This document shows, one piece after another, positions 45,716-57,800 of a stretch of 64,000 nt of DNA. Each line of letters starts with the position of its first letter. Positions within the stretch are counted from its first letter, which is position 1. Source of the stretch: Amyelois transitella (taxonomy: Eukaryota; Arthropoda; Insecta; Lepidoptera; Pyralidae). Location of the stretch: contig NC_083535.1 of NCBI RefSeq assembly GCF_032362555.1, positions 3,224,001 to 3,288,000 on the forward strand, in the 5' to 3' direction. Made by a program: the position numbers and the translations under genes. Under the pieces are notes generated by a model. It worked only from the letters and a program-made list of their open reading frames with translations, had not been told where the DNA came from and did no database searches.

Positions 45716-46701
45716 AGTAGATCTGTCACCAAAATGTAGTCACCAAACAATGCAAAATCAGTTCCACAATAAATCACCTAAAATTCTGAGATATAAGGTC
45801 TAGTACCAAATAAATGTTTTTGTATGTATTATAATAGGTGTGTCCTAATAAGTATTTAAGCAAACTAATTTAAAGAGATCACCAATAAATCATATTATGT
45901 TACTAGAAAATTGCATTAAGTTCAAATAAAAAATTAGGGTTGTCATCATCGTTTCAACCAAAAGATTCTGCTACTTAACTAGACTCCCAAGGTTCTAAAT
46001 TTCCACTGGTAGTATAAATTATATTTAAATAAATTTTTTAGCAGAGTAGTAAATAAAACAATTAAAGTTAAAATAATCAATATTTATTGTTGAAAATAAT
46101 TACCACTGAACAATCAGCGCTGGTTTAAAATAGCTGGCTTATGGCTAGCAGAATAGTAGATAAAACACTTAATTAAAGTTAAAATAATCAATAGTTAACT
46201 ACTACCCATCGTTGAGGCCGGATTGGTCAATTTTTAAAGCGCGCCAATTTGTCTCCGCCCCTTTGATAATTTTTTCATTAAAATTATAAATTGATGTATT
46301 AAATTGGTAACGAATACTATTAATTTAATATCTGAACGAAATAAAATGTTACTACTGTATTGGTGACAAAATATCAAATAAAAAGGAGTCGCAGTCAGGG
46401 ATCGATAATCGATTTATTTGGTGACAGATCTACCATTCTGAGCACAGAGCTATTATTTAAGTAACAAAACTATTATTATAAGAACGAAGTTTATATTCAT
46501 GTGATTCAATATAATTTTATTGGTTATCGATCTCTTATTTTACACATATATTAACATTAATTTGATAATTCATACCTGGGAACAATTTTTGTTTATCTGA
46601 GAACGAAAATATTTCGTGGCGATAGATCTATTTATTAGGTGATACAACTTGATGACAAATATAAATTTTGGTGATAGAAAATATAGTTCCCAAGATCTAC
46701 T
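45716..46701. mobile_element. Probable non-autonomous DNA element with mirrored TCACCAAA motifs
   Basis: The left half repeats TCACCAA/TCACCTAA (45725, 45740, 45775, 45889); the right half carries the inverse TTGGTGA (46362, 46422, 46669 and variants at 46303, 46512). The ends read AGTAGATCT and AGATCTACT and are each flanked by CAT, a possible 3-bp target duplication. The centre has a ~45-bp imperfect direct repeat at about 46041-46086 and 46147-46194 (shared ttaaagttaaaataatcaat). No transposase frame is present. The exact left end is uncertain because another TCACCAA lies at 45662. Confidence 0.45.
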
Positions 46702-46889
46702 CATGTGGCTGCGTGCGACTACGACGCGAGACCGTAACGAAATTCTTCGCTGGCTCCAAGGCAACCGCCTATCGTTGGTAGCCATTGCAGTATTGCATAG
46801 TAAGAAGATTGGTTGCTTCGGTCCACTTTGACTGCCAGCAAGGGATTATGTTCCCTCTCTGGATTTTAATAATAATAATATTAACAGCA

Positions 46890-46952
46890 CAGAGTACTGT
46901 AAACTTAAATCCCAATGTAACTTACATTGGGATTCAAGTTTACAGTACTCTG
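46890..46952. repeat. Near-perfect 31-bp-arm palindrome
   Basis: Left arm cagagtactgtaaactta plus aatcccaatgtaa at 46890-46920, a one-base centre, and the inverted arm at 46922-46952 with a single mismatch. It stands in the upstream region of the secreted-protein gene at 47674. Confidence 0.9.
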
Positions 46953-47673
46953 ATTTTCTGCAGCGCTAAAAACATTTTCTTCCAACAAAGACGAAGATAA
47001 TACTTGCCAAGCACTTCTACTACTATCTTATCATATAGATACATAGGTTCATCTAGGCACCCACATATGTATGTACTTACCTACCTATATGTTTTGTAAA
47101 AAATGTTTATTAAATATTCGTTAGTATTTGTTCTCTTATCTCGTCCGAGCGGGCAAAACAAGTGAGGTCTAGCAATCAATTGGGGTGAAAATACATTTTT
47201 TGTAACGCGAAATTCTCGTGAAATAAGTATGTTTTTTATAATTTGGCTCGCAAAGCCTTATTCGATATTGTATTTTTTTTTAAATTAAACAATTTTGGTA
47301 GCTATAGGTTTGAAACTCGCGAGCTAAAGGACTCACGCGCCCTAACTTGGTAAACCCAAGACTGTCGTTTGGTGCTCTATGAAGTATGAACTGATTATGA
47401 TGTAAATTAATAATTTATTTAGTTACTTAAATTAATACAACAAAAAACACGTACATCTAGTAGAATTTAAAAAAAAAATACGATGATTGATTTTAGAACA
47501 TCCTTTGTTACGCTATCATTATATGTAGGTATAGGTTAGTATGAAATTGTTAAAAATAATTGGGCAACCATAAAAATAAAATCTGTGACCAATTTATGAG
47601 CAATTGTTACATAGTTGAAAGTTATTTCACTGGTTAAACTGGTATAACTTCGTGAACACTACATTTGGCCACC

Positions 47674-50307
47674 ATGCAATATTATTTAATTGCCTTTTAT
47701 ATTTTACTTTTTAATTTAAAAAATGCCTTTTGTAAATTGGCCTCATTGGTAGGTATATTTCCATATTTATTTTATTATATAATTTTAATAAATTTTGATA
47801 AAACCTATGACATAGTTAGCCATCACGAGTAGCGAGATTATTAATAAAACTCATCATTTTGTGGAGCGAATAATTTATTCTCTTTTTTGTAGCACCCGGT
47901 TTTGGTAGCTCGCTCTTCACTTGACTGGATGCCTAGCAGAGTCAATTCATTATATTCTGATGTTGGGGCGTGGAGTGGAAAATTTGTAAGACATCTTTAT
48001 TTTTTATTTTAACTAAAGTAGGAACCAACTTCAATAAAATTATAACAAACTTATTTTTAACGATGATGATGCATTTGAGTGTATGGTATGAAAGTAAATG
48101 TGAGTAAGGCTAAAACTTGGAATTCGTCAATCAGGCGATAGGTTGGCAACCTGTCATTATTAAAATCTCAATTCCATTATTAAGCCATACTGTTGAACGT
48201 GGTTTTCAGTCTTTGCGAGACTGTTAGCTCTATCTACCCCGTAAGGGATAAAATCCAAATTTCGGATGTTTAAAAAAAAGAGATGTTAGCTTAGTTAGGT
48301 AGAGATGTACCTACCAGTAATCGCCGAATATGCATGAAAAGAGTAATGAGTGTGTGAAGAAATCGAGAGAGATCTGTAAGGATCGTGGCAAGTGGAAATC
48401 TCACTGCCTACCCCAATCGGAACCAGGCTTGATGGTATGTATGTAGGTAATTTGCACGAATACTTGCTCAATTTCAGAGACCTGTAATGGATGAAATAGA
48501 ATCCGACGAAGCCCTAAGATTTTATCAATTTTTGAACTATTTAGACGGTGGCAGTTTCGGAACTGGTAAGTATCAGTTGGTATCCTATGTTACAATATAA
48601 GATGAGATTAAGTTATATATTTACCAAATTTACGAAATATTTGTTCCAGGACCTATTAATGAATTTGTGTCAGCAATGAATAGACTTTCTAATCATATGA
48701 AACAGGAAAACAGCAAAGAAACACAAGCTAGAGGCATGCGTGAGCTAGAAGCTATAAATGGAGAGAAAGGTAATTTTACTTATAATATAAAGTAAGTATA
48801 CCTATGCATGCATTTTCGCTATACGTAAGTAGTTATATTAACCACAATGTAAAATCAAAAATCAACCTTTTGATAAGCCTTTTCTTTTCTATTTTTTTTT
48901 ATATTAAATCCCTTATACTTAATGAAATATAAAATACATAATTATAGCTACCCATTATGTGCATATTTTTTTCCAGGCAATAGTATTAAAACTGTTTTGG
49001 AAATAAGCACTGTAGTGATGAGAAAAAAGCGAAAATATTTTTGCACTGGTGAAATAAAGGAACCAATCATAAATAATAAAATAATGTGCAAGGTATGAAA
49101 TTATCAACTAAGATTTTATATATTTGTACTCAAGTATATGGACATGGTTCTACTGATTTCGTTAAAATTTTAAACCTTTCACCGAAACCCGGGGAAAATC
49201 CCACATCATTTAGTAAGCTAAGTATCTTAGGTTTCAATAAATTCAGTGCTTACGAAATACCTAAAAGTCCCTGTAGGTACCTTATTTAGTACTCCATTAC
49301 TAGACCATGCATTTGCTCATTTTCGTAAATGATGAAAATAACAAAATCTCTTCTATTTATTTTCCATTTCATCGCTCAAAATCAAAATGCATGCACGTCA
49401 CTAGTTAACCCGTCGTTTAAGTTTACCACGATAAATGGTTTGTACCGGTACATCGGTATTACATTTGGTATTGGTACCATGATGCTATTTTTTCTTTGAT
49501 TTCCTACGTAAGGGAAGACCCAAAAAAGCAAAAGCTAGCCATATAATACAATTAATGTACCTACTAAGTAATTATTTTTGTTTCAGGATCGAATGTTACT
49601 GCCAATCGCTGGAACTTCCTGCCGTGACGCCATTATGTATTGGCATCCCGATTTAACTGAGGAACATTATTGCGTTGGCGCGTTGGAATCAAAGAGTTCT
49701 GTCCATATAATGGATATAGAAGGTGACAAAACAAAACTTCTCCAGTACCTAACTGTCGAAGCAGTCTATGTATAACAAAATGCATAAAATGAAACCTCTC
49801 TCAGATTTATTACTGTTTCAAGATAGATGTAAATAGGTATCATCATAAATATTTCGTAAAACGTCAAAATCACTATTATTCTTCCTCTTGGCGTTTATCC
49901 CGTTACATCCTCAGCAATATGGAGAGGAGCTCGAGGTTCGGCTTTCACCGTGAACAATAATTACCTAAGTGAGTCTTATCTTAACATAGAGCGACTCCTG
50001 TCTGACCTCAATAAACTTTGTAGGGGAATCTAGCGCATAATGGATCAAGGGAGAAGATGCATAAGATGCATATGCCTATTTCTAAATTATCTTCTTATTG
50101 TCTTTTACAACATCTAAATATATAACATAAATACATATTGTTTTGTTTTTAGGTGAATTTTTCTGCAAAGGCGATGATTATTCCAAGCGAGAGTATTTAC
50201 TTGCTTGTGAATTTTATGAGGATCAAGAGGCACCAGTGGCTGATCTGTTACAATATTACCCGGATCCAGATCCTGAACTACTTCCTAACTTATATAAATT
50301 AAAGTAA
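47674..50307 (+). CDS. Small secreted cysteine-rich protein of unknown function, paralogue of the 30.5-35.1 kb gene
   Basis: Seven exons join in frame to 260 codons plus stop: 47674-47748, 47893-47985, 48478-48565, 48650-48769, 48977-49092, 49587-49722 and 50153-50307. The start ATG has a good context (ccaccATGc) and opens a signal peptide (MQYYLIAFYILLFNLKNAFC). The mature protein has six cysteines in CxxC-free spacing and an acidic proline-rich tail (YYPDPDPELLPNLYKLK). I do not recognise the family. The motif YLDGGSFGTGPINEFV and all six cysteines align to the secreted protein encoded at 30457-35095: both have 14 residues between the first two shared cysteines and both have an intron directly after the CK of the second. 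The donor at 49722 (AAG|gtgaca) was chosen because it alone restores the frame into the cysteine-containing last exon. It is shorter than its paralogue because it lacks that protein's C-terminal half. Confidence 0.75.
48115..48250 (+). repeat. SINE-type repeat, truncated
   Basis: Contains ggttggcaacctgtcattat, attaagccatactgttgaac and accccgtaagggataaaatc, the 3' half of the abundant family, in an intron of the secreted-protein gene. Confidence 0.6.
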
Positions 50308-51880
50308 CCGCCCAAAGTTACAGATTTCACAGTTATTTTTTAATCCCAGTTGTGTTTTTTCAAGCTGTTTGATAATTTTTGTTAAAAAATCTGTTAATTA
50401 TTTGACAACAAAATAGGCTTTTTAGATAGAATGTTAAGATGAGCGTTGGTGGTCGAATCAGTAGACAAGAATACATGATGCGCATAAAAGCACAGGTTCA
50501 AATCTGACTTCAGCCATGTACCATGTACCAATAACTATTTTCGAATGTATGTAGAGTAAATTAGGTTATAATACCAGTATTTTTGGGTACCGGTACACGG
50601 TGGTATCATAATGCGGTTAGTATCGTTACTATACGAATTTGTTATTTTGTCATTATTTACAAAAATGAGCAAAGGCATGGTCTAATAATGGAACAGATAC
50701 CTAAATAAGGTACCGGTACTTTTAAGGTACAGTACCAATACTCATCTGAAATAGGCACAGACCTAGGTACCGAAATGAAAATAAAAAAAGGTCAGATGGA
50801 GTCACTTCATGTCAATGTAACCCACCAAAAACAGGATCCAATCAAGGGCGTCCCGTCTCAGGGCTCCCATCTCTAGGATGTAATATATTGAAGTGTGCAG
50901 TGATTGTATATACAAGTATGACTATTTAAAATGAAAATTTAAATGTGTTTTTGATACCTACTCAAAAAATTGAGCTTCGATTGGGAAACATTCTCAAACT
51001 GTCTACCACTTTATAATGTTCTGGGTTCACGGCCAACTCTTCTGCCCTAAACTATCAAACTCTGGTCTACCAGACCGCAGACAAAACTACAATAGACATA
51101 ATTTTAAGAAAAAAAGTTCTATACTAGCCTTATCATAAAAGTAAATGGCGGACTTAAAGATTCAACATTTTCTACTCATAAAAATGAGATTTATTTATAA
51201 CGAAAGATATTCTATATAATGTATATCTGAGAGTATGGTCACAACCGAGCCCCGAGCCCACTACGGTATTTTCTAAATCGTTTGGTATTTTTATTTAATC
51301 ATTTTTCTATAATAGGTACCAAACGTGAAATCTCAAACCCAGAAATAATTTAACTAATCCAATTTAGGATCATGATCAATGGCGTGGGCGCACCAGTAGC
51401 CGAATTTTAGTTTAAGCAGTTCAAAAATTTTAAGCGAAACGTCGTTTCGTAAGTTATAAGAAACTTACGTATTTTTAAAGCTAGTTGGACACACAACTTC
51501 CAGTGAACTAGGCTGTATCAAATACACAACATTACCAAGTTCTTACGCCTTGTTAGTACAATTGTCTTTGACGAAAAAAAAAACAATAAAAAACGTTAAT
51601 GTCAGAATTACGTCGCGCCTTTTTTAATGTCAAAGCAGTCGTCAAATCAAAATAAATTTCAAACGATTTATTTACAGAATATTTTTTCTTACAAAGTAGA
51701 GTTCTCGTGGTCATTTACATGCGTTTTGAATTAAATATTTGTTTCTATACACATATAGAGCATATGTCAGTGGCTGGCTATTAACATTTTACCGATTTAT
51801 CATAGTCGTACCAAGAAGTAAGACAAAAGAGATATGTTGATGCTCTAGTCAGTTTTAAAACCAAAAGTTTTATTGCCAAG
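50308..51880. other. Intergenic region upstream of Uhrf1, with a tRNA-headed SINE
   Basis: About 1.6 kb. At 50440-50560 a tRNA-like SINE head is visible (gcgttggtggtcgaatcagt, then agcacaggttcaaatctgac), the same family as the reverse copy at 29500-29685. It is followed by a short palindromic ggtaccggtac-rich patch. The Uhrf1 promoter should lie near 51500-51850; no core motif is clear. Confidence 0.5.
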
Positions 51881-54800
51881 ATGCATGTTCGCGTTAGGTT
51901 TTTCGGCAAACCAGATACTATTGTTGTTGTTGAATCTAAGTTGACAAAAATCGACCAGTTTCGCCGTATTATAAAAGAAAAATTTGATGTGGAACCAAAA
52001 CTACAAAGGTTGTTCTACGGGGGGAAATTGGTAAGTCTAAAAGAATTACTACGTTCTTTAGAATCAAAGTTTACCTTTTCCTAAAAATTACTCTGCTTAG
52101 CCACAAAAAATAATGTAAGATCAGATACAGAGATCTGAAGGGAATCCCGATAAAATGCGCGATACGCATGGAGCTAAATCTTACCTCAGTAATGTGCATA
52201 ATGACTTGTGTTTGAGTTACATGTGCATAGGAAGAATACACATATCTAAATTATAGTCATGTAAAAATATATAATAATGTCAAAATATCATTAGTCAAAA
52301 ACTCCACCCCAAATCGTAACTGATGGGAAGGTACCCATAACACAGGCAGCATAATATATAAATAAAGAAGGTTGCCCATGTTTCCCCACATGCATTATTT
52401 GCATGTGGGGAAACATGGGCAACCTTCTTAATTCGGAAAATAATCAAACCCACCCCTTACCTATGTTTATTAATTTGAGTGCTTACTAAAGCTCTTATGG
52501 TGAGGGAACCTGCACATTTATTCCTAATAAAAGAATACAAGTCTAACATACAGTTACAAAAAATATTGGCACATACAATTCCCATGGATTGACACTCCAA
52601 TGCCTGTATGGACACTGTATTAAAGTACTGCACATGGAGCAATAGAAATACCAACTGCACTGTAGATAGTTGGTTTTTCTATTGCTCCAAATGCAAAAGA
52701 TGCAATCATGCCCCAGGTACAGCTTTGGTATTTTGAGATATTTTGAGATAAAGCAGATTTTTGTTGTTTTATTGACCTGAATCTGACCCATGCAAAATTA
52801 AGATTACATCATAATTATATTTAATATTTCAGCTAGAAAATGGTTACACTTTCCATGACTACAACATCAAGCTCAATGATGTTATACAACTCATGGTTAA
52901 AGTACAACCGCAAGAAAGCTTAGAGAAACCTGTGGTTGAAAAAGCTAAAGAGGAAAATGATGAAGATCCCACCAAAGCAGAAGATACAATTGTTTATGCA
53001 GGTGTGTTGCTTAGTTGGTAGAGATCCCACGAGTGATGTGTAGGCATAAAATATATCCATGTTACATACCCATGTTATAGTAGATTTTTTGTTTTTGAGA
53101 TAAGGACTTCATGCAAAAGATGTACATAATGCAAGACATAAACTTAATAAGTATTGATCTTATAGTTAAAGTATTCCATATACTGATAACTAAAAGATAT
53201 AATCCTGAATCTGAAACCTGAAAGAATGCATCAGTGAACAAATTAAGATCAATTAGTGACAGGTTGCTTTGCTGGCCTATCTCTTAAAGAATCCTAAGCG
53301 TAATAGTCTATCCCTTTGTTGTCTCTTACAATCTGCATGGTAGCAGAAGAAGCTGGTACACACTAAATCTCGAATGATTTTAATTACAAAGTTCATTATT
53401 AATGTTTACAACACCATATTTATAACTGACTTCAACAACAACTTATGGAAGATGTGTTAACAATTGTAAAAAGAAACTTAAAAACTAAATTAATTCCCTA
53501 TATTTTTGTATAGATGCTGAGAGTTCTCTATATGCTGTGGGTGACTTAGTAGATATGAGAGATATGGAACAGGGAGCGTGGTTTGAAGGGAAAATTGTTA
53601 GGATCGTGAGAGATCCCAAAGCCCCATCTACTGAGATGGGAGAGGAGAATACTGACACTAAGGAACCAGAAGATAAACAAGAGGATTCAGAAAATAATCC
53701 TCCAGAAACTGATGAAAACAGTCCAAAATCCAAAAAGAAGGGTATAGCTAAATATTTTTCTAAATCACCCAAAACCAAGAAGAAATCAAATGAGAATACT
53801 AATAAAAGTAGCAATAAAATTGAGGATTCTTGTTTACTTTTCAAAGTAGATTTAGATGCAGAGTAAGTAAATTTTTTTTATTATGGCCAGTTTCAGTCAA
53901 TGTAGTCCTTTTTGGATTGACAACAACTCAGTATAATCTTGCGAGAAAAAATTAACATAATCTTAATATTTTTTCTGTGAAGGGACAATGGTACTGGATA
54001 CTACTGCAAATTAAAAGATATCAGACCTCGAGCAAGGACCATTATAGACATAAAGGACCTGAAAGTTGGACAAAAAGTAATGCTTAATCACAATACAGAA
54101 GATATTTCCGAAAAAGGATATTGGTATGTTATGTGTTATTACTTTTTATTATACTGTGAGTTTGAAACCAAATAATCTTAGGCCGTGTAGTGCCGGCAGA
54201 GAAGAATAGCACCACCCTATATCTTCCTTTGGGCATCGTAAGAGGCGATTAATGGATTAAGCGGGAGGTGGGCAGCAACTCCTCCTGATCCGACAACATA
54301 GTCAACAATCAATAGACACTATGGACACCAACTCGCTTGCCCATCGTGGTGACTATGGGTAAAATCCCCTTATTTCTAGAGCAGTGGAACTTTAGGAGCC
54401 ATTAAGGTAATCTTATAACAAATTATTGACAATGTGAGGATAATATTGTGTAATAATTACAGGTATGATTTCAAGATTGATGAAATTAAGAAACAAAGAA
54501 CAAATTATGAATTAGTAGGAACTATTTACCTTGGACCTGATGCTGTGCCACAGAATGACACAAAAGTGAAGGTTAATGACAAGATATTTGCTATCGAAGA
54601 AGTAGTACCAATGGCGGAAAGGACAAAAGAGTATCAAAAGTTAATGATTTCACCTCCTGACAAAAGTAAGACTTTCAATATCATCACATCACTTTTAAAA
54701 AATAGCAATGAAAATAAAAAAATAATAACAATGCTTTTTCTTAATTTTTACTTATTCTTTTAGGAGCTTTGCCACTGGATTGTTTGACGTGTCGAGACGA

Positions 54801-57800
54801 CGAAGACGCACCTTGTCGCGATTGCGGATGCTATGAATGTTCTGGAAAGGAAAACCCTGAAAAAGTAAGTCAATTTGGAAATTGATTTTGATAAGTTATA
54901 TTTTAGAATAGCATGCAGTCATTCACATTAGACTCAAATTTTCAGTCTTACCATCGAGTCTCGTGCACAGGAACATGTCAAAATGAAATTTGACTCATAG
55001 CTGTAAGGTTTCCAAAGAAAGAAAAAAATAACGTAAAAAATAGTATAAACTTTAACTTTGTATCTAAAAAAATCATTTCTGTTTATAATATTAGTATGAG
55101 TGCAATTTAATTTAAACATTTGTCTTTACAGATAGTATTATGTGACGAATGCAATCACGGCTATCATATGGGCTGCCTCAAACCAGCGCTTAAGGAACTG
55201 CCTGAGGATGACTGGTACTGTCCCTCGTGCAAGCGGGACACCAAGGAGGTGATTGCTCCAGGGGCAGCCAAGCAAACCAAGAAGAGTAACGCTTCTAAAA
55301 AAGACTGGGGCCGAGGAATGGCATGTGTTGGTGAGACCATTTGATTATTATTACTAACTAACTAGTCACCCGCCCCGTTTTTTTTTTTGATGTTGCAATG
55401 CTGATGTTATGTACTCTATCTATTAAAACAACCCGCAACAAAATAGTTTTAAAAAGATTTGAGCAAACATATAGACAGACTACATAATGAAGCGATTTTT
55501 TTTTAATACTTTGTAGTGACTAGCGATCATGACAGGAGTAGCTGTTCGCACGTTCAAGATTTTGTGTTGTTTTGTATGTAAACATTATTAAATACCAGTG
55601 ACAAGTGCATCAAAATCCGAAAGCTTAGGAAAAGACAGAGGCTAAATGCGAGTTTTTTTTTTGTATAAAAAGTAGTGATAATATCTATGAGAATGCATTT
55701 TGCGAGATTTTTAAGTGTTTATCACTCAGTAGAGTTATGCAAACCTTAAGACTGCGAAATATGTTGAATAAAAATGTTGCTGCAATGTGCGAAAGTACAG
55801 ACATTATTGCCAGTATTAAGAATTTATGATTTTAAAATATTAGCGTGCGATATTTGTTTGTGGAAATGTATTGTTTAATGACAATGATAATTAATGTGCA
55901 TCGTGTACTGGTTCAGTAATTATGTTCCGTGCGTAATTGCTTGTCATAAATCGTATTAGTGTTAAGTACCTGTACAAACATTATAAAATAAATAAATTCA
56001 TAAAAGAAGAAGAAACTACTGCATCGGCGATTTTGATGACATTTATGGTATTTAACAGATAATTTTTTTTTGTTCCTGAGAATTCCCTCGGGATCAAACT
56101 CCCAGTCTAGTCAATAGAAAGAAAGAAAGTCAGATAATATATTAATAAATGAACGTCCAAACATAAATTATTTTTATAGATCGCAAATACGTTTAAGCTA
56201 TATTATAGTGTGGTAACTATTGACGATAATTAGTGTTGTGAGATAGTTAATGTTATAACATAGACATACATAAAAACACGTCTATATTGCTTACGGGGTA
56301 AGTAGGGCCAATAGTCTCGAAGCGACTGAAAGGCCATACGGCTTAATGACATAATTGAATTAAATAGGACAGGTTGCTAGCCCATTGTGTATAAGAAAAA
56401 CCTTGAAACCCTTCTGTTGCGATTTAAAACCTTATAGCCTAAGTAAATTTTTTTGACCAACCTTAATGTTGTGTCCAGGTAAAACAAAAACGTGTGCTAT
56501 GCCGCCCAACCACTTTGGCCCGATACCCGGCATCGAAGTGGGTATGTGCTGGAGATTCCGAATACAGGTAAGGAATTCATATATAATATAATAATTATTC
56601 TAATTAAATTGTTTGGGATGTGAATGATTTTTTAATCAAATCGATTGAATCGATTTTTGTTAAAAATTTATCATTTTTAACAAAAATATTTCTTTAAAAT
56701 TAAAAGTGCAGTTAATTTAAAGTTAAGTTTTTTAATATTTCCCTGCTACTTCCTACGTTATAAACATATTATTACATTACATAGTTTATAGGCTTAGTTA
56801 CTTAACTTGATGTAATTTAAACAGCGTAAAAATTTTAATATTGTTGTACATAAAAAAAATCTTATAAATAAGTATATATCTACATGTATTTTCCATGTTA
56901 TAGCTGTCGGAGACAGGTGTTCATCGACCTCCAGTGTCGGGAATCCACGGCCGTGATGTGGAGGGAGCCTACAGCATAGTTCTTTCAGGTATCCACTTGT
57001 TATTATTCTACCGCAAATATCACGTCTGAAACCCTTACGGGTTAGACGCCTTCCACTACACTCTTGTATTATTCCAAAGGTGACCTTTTAGACATTGCAT
57101 TAACATTTAGTTTTTACCTTTTGTTAACAGTTTTATTAAGAGTGTGCACAAGCAACCAACAATTTTGAAAATACTCATAGACTATCTGGCTATCTATGAG
57201 TTATAACACATACACACATTTGATGTCTTTATCCGTTATGAATAAGACAGAGCCAATATTCTTATTTAATACATTACTGTAATTAGTCTTATGACAGGAA
57301 AGATTCAGATATAGTAATAAGTATCAGTATATAGTGACAAGGTAACATTAGTTACGTTTTCCTAATTATGAACAGGCGGCTACGAAGACGACGTAGACAA
57401 CGGCAATGAGTTCACTTACACGGGCAGCGGCGGACGAGACCTCTCCGGGAACAAGCGCACTGCCGAGCAGTCGTGCGACCAGACTCTCACCAGGGAGAAC
57501 AAGTGAGTGGCATGTTATAATTACTTAGTCCATTTGGTTTTGAATTTGAGGAGATACTGAAATACTGTGCGGATGTTACGTAACGAGTGAGAAAACTTAA
57601 CCAAGAATAATGAGATTTCTTTTTTTTTTTTCGGTTAGGGCTGTGAAATAACAAAGAATGCTAAGTTAGGCTTGCTTGAAAATATTAATGAATGTCTGTG
57701 AAGGAAAAGTATCGTGCATCGTAGTATACTGGCAAATGGATGTAGTCTCTGCATACCAAGCCTAGCTCACACACGTGTTATATCTTTCGTATATAAATGT

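Larger units (their letters stand above)
45215..47673. other. Divergent intergenic region between transporter and second secreted-protein gene
   Basis: About 2.5 kb separates two divergent start codons. Most is occupied by a probable DNA element (45716-46701). A small cluster of promoter-like motifs lies at 46205-46265 and a near-perfect palindrome at 46890-46952. No conserved coding frame is visible. Promoters for both genes must lie here, but no TATA box is convincing. Confidence 0.5.

Noticed and set aside
49723-49775. Longer form of the sixth exon of the 260-aa protein (reading to 49775)
   Set aside because: Using the phase-0 GTs or the stop here loses the last two conserved cysteines; the donor at 49722 restores the frame and matches the paralogue's intron phase.
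52365-52429. Conventional microRNA precursor
   Set aside because: The stem is perfectly paired with a 5-nt loop and has no bulges. I recognise no mature microRNA in it.
53485-53844. 119-codon minus-strand open frame
   Set aside because: It is the antisense shadow of the low-complexity charged region of UHRF1 exon 3.
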